From JAKORR01 sp964608495 (lineage in GTDB: Bacteria; Armatimonadota; Zipacnadia; Zipacnadales; FEN-943): 12,911 bases of DNA. The stretch is from positions 1 through 12,911 of the forward strand of contig CAZSOQ010000151.1 in NCBI GenBank assembly GCA_964608495.1. Reading direction: 5' to 3'. The number at the start of each line of letters is the position of its first letter. The stretch's first letter is position 1. The position numbers and the translations under genes were made by a program. The notes below the pieces were generated by a model. It searched no databases, had not been told where the DNA came from, and saw only the letters and a program-made list of their open reading frames with translations. Shown here piece by piece: positions 1 through 6,098 of the stretch.

Positions 1-239
1 CGGGCGTGGGGATCAGCCGGGAGGGCCTGCAGCGCCTCTTCACGGAGTTCTTCCGCGAGAAGCGGCCGGAGACGCGGGAGATCACGGGCACGGGGCTGGG
101 CCTGAGCCTTGTCAAGCGGATAGTGGACTTCTATCACGGACGGATAGACGTTCAGAGCGCGCTGGGCGAGGGGTCCACCTTCACGGTATGGCTGCCGGTA
201 CACACGCGGGTCGAGTCTACCCAGCCCGCGGAGGCCTAG
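1..239 (+). CDS. Sensor histidine kinase, C-terminal fragment (ATP-binding domain)
   Basis: This is the last 78 codons of a two-component sensor kinase whose start lies before the window. The frame begins at base 3 and the stop is TAG at 237-239. The fragment opens with GVGI, the G1 box that contacts nucleotide. It continues with an F-box-like stretch (RLFTEFFRE) and the G2 box GTGLGLSLVKRIV. It ends with the usual HGRIDVQS...GEGSTFTVWLP strand pattern of the HATPase_c fold. These boxes are in the order and spacing expected for the catalytic and ATP-binding domain, which supplies phosphate to the conserved His of the dimerisation domain (not visible here). No receiver domain follows, so the protein ends as a classical kinase. 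Its signal, and whether it sits in the membrane, cannot be seen. No partner response regulator lies downstream; it may lie upstream. The family call is firm. Confidence 0.93.
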   Translation, partial: GVGISREGLQRLFTEFFREKRPETREITGTGLGLSLVKRIVDFYHGRIDVQSALGEGSTFTVWLPVHTRVESTQPAEA

Positions 240-473
240 ACGCGGCGGTCTGGGGACTGCCCTTGCCACGCGGCCCCTTCGTCAACCCCGGAGACAACGA
301 GACCCTGTCGCACCCTCTATCCGCAGGCTTCGGCCTGCGGCGCCGCCTGGGTGGTGGTCTGCCCGGGCCGGCTGGGTTTGCCGGCCTGCGCGGGCGGCGA
401 CGCGGTCATCCCCACAGGCCGGGGGGACTCCCGAGCCCCGACTGCGGGCGCCGTTGTGCGGTCCGGTTGCCGG
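240..473. other. Convergent intergenic region, no gene
   Basis: This is the gap between the kinase stop and the aminotransferase stop, which face each other. I see no credible coding frame. It holds the strong UUCG-loop hairpin at 321-340. It also holds a weaker bulged stem at 361-395, where GCCGGC at 367-372 pairs with GCCGGC at 380-385 and GCCCG at 361-365 pairs with CGGGC at 391-395. Its likely job is to end transcripts coming from both sides. Confidence 0.6.
321..340. terminator. Hairpin with UUCG tetraloop between convergent genes
   Basis: CCGCAGGC (321-328) and GCCTGCGG (333-340) form a perfect 8-bp GC-rich stem around TTCG. Read on the + strand the loop is the very stable C(UUCG)G tetraloop. 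The hairpin starts 82 bases after the kinase stop. No T-run follows on either strand, so it is not a textbook intrinsic terminator. It could act as a terminator of the weak-U type or as an RNA 3'-end stabiliser. The UUCG orientation favours the + transcript, that is the kinase. Confidence 0.55.
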
Positions 474-1751
474 CTACCGCGCGTAGGCCTCGATGACCTT
501 CTCGATCCCGTCGGCGATCCGCCTCATGTCCTCGAGCTCGTAGGTCGGGTGACAAGGCACGAAGAAGCACCGCTCCTCGACCCACGCCGCGTTGGGGCAG
601 AAGGCGTTGGCGTACTCGATGGCCTCGGGGCGCACCCAGGGCGCGTTGAAGGGGTAGTTGAGCGGCCCAAAGCCATGGCGCTCGCTGTAGCAACTCTCCT
701 TGTACGACTGCGGCCAGAGCACCGGGCCGTTGGGTATGCCCTCACCCGTCAGCGCCGCGCCGAACTGCTTGATGTCGCAGGCCAGGGCGTCTATGTCCAG
801 GATGATGGGGAAGAGCCAAAAGCCGTTCTGGATGCGTCCGCCGTGCCTGGGCAGCTTGACGACCTGCGGGATGCCGCTCAGCCGCTCGATGAGATACTCG
901 CCGTTGCGGCGCCGGTTGGCGAGGTTCCAGTCGTCCAGGATCTTCAGGGCCTCAAGCCCGATGGCCGACTGCATCTCGGTCATCCGGAAGTTGTACCCCA
1001 GGCTGTTGTGAATGTAGGGCAGCTTGGCCTCGAGCTCTAGCAGCTTCATCCGCTGCTGCACGTCGTACCCGTGGTCGCGGAAGGCCCGGCAGAGCCACGC
1101 GACGTCCTCGTCATCGGTGATGATACAGCCGCCCTCGCCACCGGTGGTGAAGGTCTTGCTCTGGCAGAAGCTGAAGGCCCCTATGGTGCCGAGCGTGCCC
1201 ACCTTCCTACCGTCGTAGGTGGCGCCGTGGGCCTGTGCGGAGTCCTCCACCACCAGGAGGCCGTGCCTGCTCGCCACGGCGTTGATGGCGTCCATGTCGC
1301 ATACCTCGCCGTACAGATGCACGCAGACGATCGCCCGCGTCTGGCCCGACACCTTCGCCTCGATGTCCTCGGCGCTGATGACGTGGGACTGAGGCTCCAC
1401 GTCGGCGAAGATCGGTATGGCGCCCGCCTGGGGCACGCACATGGACGAGGCGATGAAGGTGTACGACGGCACGATCACCTCATCCCCGGGCCCGATGCCC
1501 AGGCCCCCCAGGGCCGTGTGCAGCGCCGTCGTGCCGCTGCTCGTGCTGATCCCGTACCGGGCCCCGCACCACTCGGCGAACTTCCGCTCGAACTCCATGC
1601 CTAGCGGCCCGGTCCAGTAGTTGCACTTGCCCGACTTTAGCGGCTGCGTGGCGGCCTCGATCATCTCGGCAGTGAAGTAGGGCCACGGCGGGAAGGGTTC
1701 GGTGGTCACCGGCGTCCCGCCGTTGGTCGCAAGCTTGCTCACGTCGCCCAT
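474..1751 (-). CDS. DegT/DnrJ/EryC1/StrS family PLP-dependent aminotransferase
   Basis: This is a 425-aa cytoplasmic enzyme of the fold-type I PLP family. Members usually move an amino group from glutamate or glutamine onto a keto-sugar or cyclitol, for example in surface-glycan or antibiotic sugar synthesis. The full family length is present. Visible motifs are SSGTTALHTAL (about 71-81), which binds the cofactor phosphate, PGDEVIVPSYTF (88-99), VVEDSAQAHGA (167-177, with the ring-binding Asp170 and Gln173), and SFCQSKTFTTGGEGG (194-208), whose Lys199 should form the Schiff base. The start at 1751 gives an ATG with AGAGGGG nine bases upstream. The same frame is open for 84 more codons, but that stretch is Arg/Pro/Gly-rich and unlike a protein of this family. 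The gene is transcribed away from the small paralogue pair, with 199 bp between them. No sugar dehydratase, epimerase or glycosyltransferase is adjacent, so the substrate is unknown. The family call is firm; the reaction is not. Confidence 0.93.
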   Translation of the reverse strand: MGDVSKLATNGGTPVTTEPFPPWPYFTAEMIEAATQPLKSGKCNYWTGPLGMEFERKFAEWCGARYGISTSSGTTALHTALGGLGIGPGDEVIVPSYTFIASSMCVPQAGAIPIFADVEPQSHVISAEDIEAKVSGQTRAIVCVHLYGEVCDMDAINAVASRHGLLVVEDSAQAHGATYDGRKVGTLGTIGAFSFCQSKTFTTGGEGGCIITDDEDVAWLCRAFRDHGYDVQQRMKLLELEAKLPYIHNSLGYNFRMTEMQSAIGLEALKILDDWNLANRRRNGEYLIERLSGIPQVVKLPRHGGRIQNGFWLFPIILDIDALACDIKQFGAALTGEGIPNGPVLWPQSYKESCYSERHGFGPLNYPFNAPWVRPEAIEYANAFCPNAAWVEERCFFVPCHPTYELEDMRRIADGIEKVIEAYAR

Positions 1752-1950
1752 CGCGCATGTCCCCTCTGATGGCTGTTTGAAGTGCCCACTTCCGTGACGC
1801 TCCGGCACACCAGGGTTCCCCGGCACCGCCCGTTTCCCTTCGTCGGCCCGGGGGGCAGGTGGCGCTGGCCCCGGACGCCCCCTACAGGTGACAGACATGG
1901 GCAGGCGAAGTACCTCCCGGGAGTGACGGCGGCTCCCGGGAGGTCTGCCT
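1752..1950. promoter_or_regulatory. Divergent promoter region
   Basis: These 199 bases separate the divergent starts of the aminotransferase (-) and the small paralogue pair (+), so promoters for both should lie here. I could not pick out convincing -35/-10 boxes on either strand. The last 40 bases hold the striking inverted repeat described at 1912-1944. The aminotransferase side carries its Shine-Dalgarno as CCCCTCT on the + strand, at 1761-1767. Confidence 0.5.
1912..1944 (+). promoter_or_regulatory. Perfect 12-bp inverted repeat covering a ribosome binding site; twin CTCCCGGGAG palindromes
   Basis: ACCTCCCGGGAG (1912-1923) is followed by a 9-base spacer (TGACGGCGG) and then its exact reverse complement CTCCCGGGAGGT (1933-1944). 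The right arm contains GGGAGG, the Shine-Dalgarno of the gene starting at 1951, so folded mRNA would hide it. Each arm also contains the 10-bp palindrome CTCCCGGGAG (1914-1923 and 1933-1942), and the two copies sit 19 bp centre to centre, close to two helical turns. That is also the layout of two adjacent operator sites for a dimeric repressor. The structure is certain. Whether it acts as RNA switch, operator or attenuator is inference. Confidence 0.6.
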
Positions 1951-2421
1951 ATGCCCAAGCAGGTGATGAGAAGGAGCGCCGCCGATAACGAGTACCTGCA
2001 CAAGGACTTCCACGGCGCCCTTAGCGCAGGCCTTCAGTACCTCGACGACCGCTTCGGCCCTGACGCCGTCCGCGAGTTCCTGCGCCGGTTCACCCTGTCC
2101 TACTACGCCCCCCTCAGGCAAGACCTGCAGCGCCGGGGCCTGGTAGCCCTCAGGGAGCACTTCGAGCAGCTCTACGCCACCGAGGGCGGCTCCGCGAGCA
2201 TCACCCTCAGCGACGACGAGCTGGTGATGCGCGTCGAGGCCTGCCCGGCCGTGACCCACCTGCGCGCCCACGGCTACCCGGTGGCCCGCCTGTTCTCCGA
2301 GACGACGCGCACCGTCAACGAGGCGCTGTGCGAGGGCACCGACTTCGCGGCCGAGCTCGTCGAGTACGACGAGGAGACGGGCCGCAGCGTCCAGCGGTTC
2401 CACAGGAGGGACGCGCAGTGA
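1951..2421 (+). CDS. Small protein of unknown function, paralogue A of a tandem pair
   Basis: This is a 156-aa soluble protein with no signal peptide or membrane segment. I do not recognise its family. The start is ATG at 1951, with GGGAGG seven bases upstream. The chain looks mostly helical at first (DFHGALSAGLQYLDD, then GPDAVREFLRRF and PLRQDLQRRGL). A strand-like part with a Cys-Pro (98-99) follows, and the tail is acidic and then basic. It aligns by eye along most of its length with the next protein: DF, YL, G-DAV, F, LR-DL, GL, E and the CP pair all match. It lacks the Cys/His cluster that its partner has after the CP. The stop codon overlaps the next start by four bases (GTGA), so the two are almost certainly co-translated. 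A role as a non-catalytic or regulatory partner is inference. The upstream inverted repeat may control it. Confidence 0.85.
   Translation: MPKQVMRRSAADNEYLHKDFHGALSAGLQYLDDRFGPDAVREFLRRFTLSYYAPLRQDLQRRGLVALREHFEQLYATEGGSASITLSDDELVMRVEACPAVTHLRAHGYPVARLFSETTRTVNEALCEGTDFAAELVEYDEETGRSVQRFHRRDAQ
2404..2410 (+). promoter_or_regulatory. Shine-Dalgarno inside gene A that fixes the GTG start of gene B
   Basis: AGGAGGG lies inside the last codons of paralogue A, seven bases before the GTG at 2418. It settles the start of paralogue B over upstream in-frame candidates such as the one at 2328, and shows that the pair is translationally coupled. Confidence 0.85.
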
Positions 2422-2870
2422 TCTCCTGCACCGACTTCATCCCCGCCTATAGCGAGCTGTTCAAGTACCTGGAGGCGAAGGGCGGACGCGACGCGGTGCT
2501 CGACTTCTGGAACTACCTCTCCGACCACTTCCTCACCAACCTGCGCGACCTCGTGGAGGAGCACGGCCTGCGCGGCTGCTGGCTCTACTGGACCCACACG
2601 CTGAACGAAGAGGCGGCCGACTTCACCATGGAGCTGGACGAGGAGGCGGGGGAGTTCCGCATCATCATGCACCACTGCCCGTCCAAGGGGCGGCTGCTCG
2701 AGCTTGGGCACGTCGAGCCCTACCACGACTACTGCGGCCACTGCGACGTGCTGTACCGGCGGGTGCTCGAGCCGCTGGGGTTCGAGTGCATCACGGACAT
2801 GTCCGAGTGCAACCGCGCGAGATGCGTGTTCATCGTGAGGGATAGGCTGCGAAGGGCAAGTGGGGGCTAA
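2418..2870 (+). CDS. Small Cys/His-rich protein of unknown function, paralogue B of a tandem pair
   Basis: This is a 150-aa protein with a GTG start at 2418, preceded by AGGAGGG (2404-2410) at a 7-base spacing. The start overlaps the upstream stop, which is strong support for this start. The N-terminal part mirrors paralogue A (DFIPAYSELFKYL; GGRDAVLDFW; NLRDLVEEHGL). The C-terminal half is distinctive: HHCPS at 85-89, YHDYCGHCD at 102-110, then C124, C131 and C136 (CNRARC). With C4 and C54 there are eight cysteines in 150 residues. This looks like a metal or iron-sulphur site, or a thiol active site. The general plan of helices, a Cys-Pro strand and a YC..D segment ending in C.F reminds me of small ATC-hydrolase-like domains, but that is only a resemblance. 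No signal peptide is seen, so it is probably cytoplasmic. The divergent aminotransferase hints at a shared pathway. Confidence 0.87.
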   Translation: MISCTDFIPAYSELFKYLEAKGGRDAVLDFWNYLSDHFLTNLRDLVEEHGLRGCWLYWTHTLNEEAADFTMELDEEAGEFRIIMHHCPSKGRLLELGHVEPYHDYCGHCDVLYRRVLEPLGFECITDMSECNRARCVFIVRDRLRRASGG

Positions 2871-3004
2871 GGGACCGCGGGGCTCGGTCTCTACGCGAGG
2901 CAAGCGGCCCGGCGGTGGCAGGGCACGCCGCCCTGGGGCTCGGGAACCCGTGGCGCGGAGGTCCGCGCGTCGGCCTCGGCGAAGCAGCCGGCGAGGTGAG
3001 CCGC

Positions 3005-4897
3005 ATGGACCTGCTGGTGTGTCTGGCCGTGGCCGTGCTTGTGTGCTTCGGGACGGCCTCGGCCGCCGACCTCTACGTCGCGCCCGACGGGGACGACGCC
3101 AATGCGGGTACGGCCGAGGCGCCCTTCGCCACGCTGGGGAAGGCCGTCGAGGCTTCCCGGGCGCTGGGGCCTGACGAGCCCCGACGCATCGTGGTCCGTG
3201 GCGGCAAGTACTACGAGGTGTCGGTCTCGCTGGGGTCTCAGGACTCGGGCCTGATCATCGAGGCCGCGCCGGGCGAGCCCCCGATCCTCTACGGTGGTCG
3301 CCTGGTCACGGGCTGGGAGAAGGACGGCGACGATTTCGTCTCGGCCGACGTGCCCGGCGTGCGCGACAGGACCTGGGACTTTCGCATGCTTTGCGTGAAC
3401 GGCCGGTTCTGCCCACGCGCCAGGCTTCCACGCGAGGGCGTGTTCGAGCACCTCACGGATTTCAAGGTCCCGTGGATGGGCACCACCGGCGGCGGCTGGC
3501 AGCGCAAGCCCACGCAGGAGGAGCTCACCACCCTACAGTACAAGCCCGAGGACCTGGGCCCCTGGCTCGACATCAACAATGCCGAGCTCACGGTCTACCA
3601 TAGCTGGGACGAGTCGGTCGTCGGCATCGCCTCGCTGGACCCCGAGACCGACACGCTCAAGCTCGCGCAGCCCTGCGGACATCCGCCGGGCGGCTTCGGC
3701 ATCCGCAGGTACGTCGTGTGGAACGTGCGCGAGGGCATGGCCCAGCCCGGCCAATGGTACCTGGACCGCACGCGCGAGAAGGTCGTGTACTGGCCCCTGC
3801 CCGGCGAGGACCTCTCCACGGCCGAGGTCGTGGCGCCGACGGCCGAGAACATCATCTCGGTGCAGGGCGCGGAAGGAGCGCCCGTCAGGAACGTGACCCT
3901 CCGCGGCCTCTGCCTCTCGGTCACCACGACTCCCCTGCGTGCCGGCGGGTTCGGCGCGAGCGCCTTCCAGGGCGCCCTGTCGCTGGCCTACGCCGAGGGC
4001 TGCCTCATCGAGGGCCTGAGGGTCGTGAACGTGGGCGGCCAGGGCATCAAGGCGTGGCGCTTCACGGGTCTGCGCATCGAACGCTGCGAGGTGGCGAGCA
4101 CGGGCGCCTGCGGCATCAAGGCCACCGACGGCGACTGCGTGGTAGCCGACAACCACGTGCACCACGTGGGCCTGACCTATCCCAGCGCTATCGCCGTCTG
4201 GGGCGGCGGCAAGGGAGGCCCGGGCAGCCTGATCACGCACAACGAGGTCCACGACGTGCCGTACACCGGGATTGCTTGCGGCGGCGACGATCACGTGATC
4301 GAGGCCAACCTCATCTACCGCTGCATGCAGGTGATGCACGACGGCGGCGGCATCTACATCACCTTCGGCAAGCGCATGACCTGTCGCGGCAACTTCGTGC
4401 ACGATGTTGTCTTCGACGGCGCCAACACCGCTAACGCCTACTACCTGGATGAGCAGGCCGAGGATTGCCTGGTCGAGGGCAACCTGTCGGTGCGCTGCGG
4501 GTCGCCATTGCTGAGCCACTGGAACGCGAACAACACGCTGCGCGGGAATGTGTTCATCCATGACGGCGACGCGCTGGTCCGCTTCCCCAGGTCCTCGGGG
4601 TGGTCCGTGGAGGGCAACGTGCTCGTGGCGGACGGCAAGGTGACACTGCGTGATACGCAGGCCGTGACAGAGTTCGTGTCCAACGTGCTCTTCAGCCGCC
4701 AGGGCAAGATCGAGGAGGCGGTCCGGGGCGACGATGGTAGGTGGATCACCCGCGACTTCCAGCCGCCGGCCGGCTCCCTGGTGGCCGACCCGCTGCTGAC
4801 GGAGTACGAGCAGGGCGTGGTGCGGTTCGCCGCGGAGTCACCGGCCTTGGGCCTGGGGATTCAGCCGCTGGACGTGAGCGGCGCGGGCCGCCGATAG
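3005..4897 (+). CDS. Secreted right-handed beta-helix protein, GH141-like glycoside hydrolase candidate
   Basis: This is a 630-aa exported protein. A signal peptide covers residues 1-20 (hydrophobic LLVCLAVAVLVCF, then TASA before ADLYV). The mature start, DLYVAPDGDDANAGT...PFATLGKAVEASR, is the DUF1565-type entry to parallel beta-helix proteins. Next come RIVVRGGKYY (61-70), a beta-sandwich-like insert, and GQWYLDRTREKVVYWP (249-264), which I associate with GH141 and related families. From about 285 onward there are beta-helix coils with repeated N/H/G turns: THNEVHDVPYTGIACGG (411-427), DGGGIYITFG (446-455), RGNFVHDV (461-468) and VEGNL (490-494). GH141 has been described to include an alpha-L-fucosidase and a xylanase; a lyase or epimerase fold is the alternative. 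Catalytic residues cannot be assigned by eye. The ATG at 3005 has GAGGTGA five bases upstream and begins the signal peptide; the frame is open 30 codons further up, without such support. It lies 134 bp after paralogue B. Confidence 0.88.
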   Translation: MDLLVCLAVAVLVCFGTASAADLYVAPDGDDANAGTAEAPFATLGKAVEASRALGPDEPRRIVVRGGKYYEVSVSLGSQDSGLIIEAAPGEPPILYGGRLVTGWEKDGDDFVSADVPGVRDRTWDFRMLCVNGRFCPRARLPREGVFEHLTDFKVPWMGTTGGGWQRKPTQEELTTLQYKPEDLGPWLDINNAELTVYHSWDESVVGIASLDPETDTLKLAQPCGHPPGGFGIRRYVVWNVREGMAQPGQWYLDRTREKVVYWPLPGEDLSTAEVVAPTAENIISVQGAEGAPVRNVTLRGLCLSVTTTPLRAGGFGASAFQGALSLAYAEGCLIEGLRVVNVGGQGIKAWRFTGLRIERCEVASTGACGIKATDGDCVVADNHVHHVGLTYPSAIAVWGGGKGGPGSLITHNEVHDVPYTGIACGGDDHVIEANLIYRCMQVMHDGGGIYITFGKRMTCRGNFVHDVVFDGANTANAYYLDEQAEDCLVEGNLSVRCGSPLLSHWNANNTLRGNVFIHDGDALVRFPRSSGWSVEGNVLVADGKVTLRDTQAVTEFVSNVLFSRQGKIEEAVRGDDGRWITRDFQPPAGSLVADPLLTEYEQGVVRFAAESPALGLGIQPLDVSGAGRR

Positions 4898-4954
4898 TCG
4901 GCACAGACCCGGGGGTCCGCCCAAGGCTGATCGGGGCCGCCCCTGGGCGTGGGC

Positions 4955-4997
4955 GCAGGCAAAGCCTGCCCCCAGCGACGGGAGGGTGCCTCCCGTC
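4955..4997 (+). terminator. Two tandem GC hairpins after the beta-helix gene
   Basis: The first hairpin is GCAGGC (4955-4960), loop AAA, GCCTGC (4964-4969). The second is GACGGGAGG (4977-4985), loop GTG, CCTCCCGTC (4989-4997), a perfect 9-bp stem. They begin 57 bases after the stop at 4897. No T-run follows, so termination is likely but not textbook. Confidence 0.45.
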
Positions 4998-5074
4998 TCG
5001 ACGGCCTGCGAGAGAGTTCCCTCTCCGGGCTCACTTGGCTCGCGACCGAGGCCTGGGGAAAGCGGAATCGTCTG

Positions 5075-5103
5075 TTGTGGAGAGTGAGCGGACCGGGTAT
5101 CAT
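5075..5103 (+). promoter_or_regulatory. Sigma70-like promoter for the first pseudopilin gene
   Basis: TTGTGG (5075-5080), 17 bases, then TATCAT (5098-5103). The -10 matches the consensus at 5 of 6 positions, the -35 at only 3 of 6. The end of the -10 lies 45 bases before the GTG start at 5149. The second pseudopilin has a similar but weaker pair at nearly the same distance, which modestly supports both. Confidence 0.4.
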
Positions 5104-5148
5104 GTTTGTGCAGTGCTCATTCTGAGATGAGACCAGGAGGCGGTGCCA

Positions 5149-5829
5149 GTGAAGCGCGGATTCACGCTGATCGAGTTGCTTGTGGTCATAGCTATCATCG
5201 CGATACTCGCGGCGATTCTGTTCCCCGTCTTCGCAAAGGCTCGCGAGAAGGCCAGGCAGGCGTCCTGCCAGTCGAACCTCAAGCAGATAGGTCTGGGCGA
5301 GCTAATGTACGCCCAGGACTACGACGAGAGGTTGGCCGCCAACACCAGGGGTAGTCCCATGGGTACCATCTGGTGGGATGGGCAGATTCAGCCCTACGTG
5401 AAGAACATCCAGCTTTTCCGGTGCCCGTCCTATGGCACTTTCCAGGCGACGGCCGGCGTGGGTGCCACAGGCGCCAGCAACTGTGCGTGCGCCAACACCT
5501 ACTGGCGGCTGCGGGCCGGCTACGGGAGGAACTACGGGGACACGAACCGCCTGAACCCGTGGCCCGTGCCGAGCGGCCGCCTGCTCGCGGAGTTCCTTGA
5601 TCCCTCTGGCACGCTGCTCGTGGCCGACAGCCACTGCGTGGTTGCCTCACCGCCCAACATCTGGCCCTGCGACACCGCGGGAAACAAGGCCCAGTGCATG
5701 CGCCACAACGAGGGGGCCAACGTGCTGTTCGTTGATGGGCACGTGAAGTGGTTCAACGAGGGCGGCCTCCAGCCCTGCACTCTGGGCGGTGCGGCCAGGG
5801 GCATGTGGACCATCACGGCGGGCGACTAG
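5149..5829 (+). CDS. DUF1559 pseudopilin-like protein (prepilin N-terminus, H-X9-DG motif), copy 1
   Basis: This is a 226-aa type IV pilin-like protein. The leader is short, M-K-R-G, and is followed by F5-T-L-I-E9, so prepilin peptidase should cut between G4 and F5; E9 is the usual Glu at +5. Residues 5-28 form the single hydrophobic helix that anchors it in the membrane or packs in a pilus or pseudopilus. The segment FAKAREKARQASCQSNLKQI and the QDYDER stretch are typical of DUF1559 proteins. Near the end, H186...DG (196-197) in RHNEGANVLFVDGH fits the H-X9-DG signature. There are many Cys (40, 92, 112, 114, 163, 174, 183, 210), so disulphides are likely outside the cell. I chose GTG at 5149 because AGGAGG (5135-5140) is then 8 bases away; the GTG at 5143 would leave only 2. 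The second copy has the same geometry. Whether it builds a filament, or serves secretion or sensing, is unknown. Confidence 0.93.
   Translation: MKRGFTLIELLVVIAIIAILAAILFPVFAKAREKARQASCQSNLKQIGLGELMYAQDYDERLAANTRGSPMGTIWWDGQIQPYVKNIQLFRCPSYGTFQATAGVGATGASNCACANTYWRLRAGYGRNYGDTNRLNPWPVPSGRLLAEFLDPSGTLLVADSHCVVASPPNIWPCDTAGNKAQCMRHNEGANVLFVDGHVKWFNEGGLQPCTLGGAARGMWTITAGD
5206..5288 (+). repeat. 83-nt perfect repeat, copy 1 (in the first pseudopilin gene)
   Basis: Identical at every base to 6156-6238, from CTCGCGGCG through AAGCAGAT. It encodes the end of the hydrophobic helix and the FAKAREKARQ segment. The 57 bases upstream, from the start codon, differ at 13 positions between the copies, nearly all synonymous. 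The two genes diverge strongly downstream. Confidence 0.95.
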
Positions 5830-6098
5830 CGTCTGCCCGGCGGGAGCACGGCGGTAGGGGTCGGTCTGTCCCGGCGACGCCGCCGCGGCGTTGCGGAGCA
5901 GTTGGAGTGTCACTTCTGCGGGCCGGCACTCCTGCTCTGCGGGAGTTGCGTGTCCGGTGCAGACGGCTGCCGTGACAGCCCCCTCCTTTGTAAGCCGGGG
6001 CCCGGTCGCGGGCCGCGAATCCCGGGTCTTGCGCCGGCAAGCCCGGGGAAGTAGACTCGATGATGGTGGCGATGCTGCAGCCACAGGAGGCGATGGGA
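5830..6098 (+). other. Intergenic region between the pseudopilin genes
   Basis: There is no credible gene in these 269 bases. A small hairpin, ACGCCG-CCG-CGGCGT at 5877-5891, lies 47 bases after the first stop and may end its transcript. GGCCCG (5999-6004) with CGGGCC (6009-6014) is a second weak stem. A promoter-like pair at 6029-6057 and the AGGAGG at 6085-6090 belong to the second pseudopilin. Confidence 0.5.
6029..6057 (+). promoter_or_regulatory. Weak sigma70-like promoter for the second pseudopilin gene
   Basis: TTGCGC (6029-6034), 17 bases, then TAGACT (6052-6057). The match to consensus is modest (3/6 and 4/6). The -10 ends 41 bases before the GTG at 6099, nearly the same placement as for copy 1, which is the main reason to report it. 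Confidence 0.28.

Larger units (their letters stand above)
4898..5148 (+). other. Intergenic region with tandem hairpins and a promoter-like element
   Basis: There is no credible gene in these 251 bases. The first half carries two consecutive hairpins, GCAGGC-AAA-GCCTGC at 4955-4969 and the 9-bp stem at 4977-4997. Both suit termination or RNA protection after the beta-helix gene. The second half carries a promoter-like pair at 5075-5103 and the Shine-Dalgarno AGGAGG at 5135-5140 for the first pseudopilin. Confidence 0.6.

Noticed and set aside
1752..2003. An 84-codon N-terminal extension of the aminotransferase beginning MCRYSLSAALLLI, which looks like a signal peptide.
   Set aside because: The family starts near MGDVSKL. 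The ATG at 1751 has a good Shine-Dalgarno, the extension is Arg/Pro-rich after the first residues, and it would run through the operator-like repeat and the start of the divergent gene.
2328..2417. An upstream in-frame start for paralogue B that would add 30 residues.
   Set aside because: AGGAGGG seven bases before the GTG at 2418 and the GTGA overlap favour the shorter form. The extension would overlap paralogue A for 94 bases and is Arg-rich.
3533..4561. A 342-codon minus frame opposite the beta-helix gene.
   Set aside because: It is a shadow of the real + gene; its composition is Ala/Val/His/Asp-rich without recognisable domains.
5143..5151. GTG at 5143 as the start of pseudopilin copy 1.
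   Set aside because: It would leave only two bases after AGGAGG. GTG at 5149 gives the usual eight, and the second copy has the same geometry.
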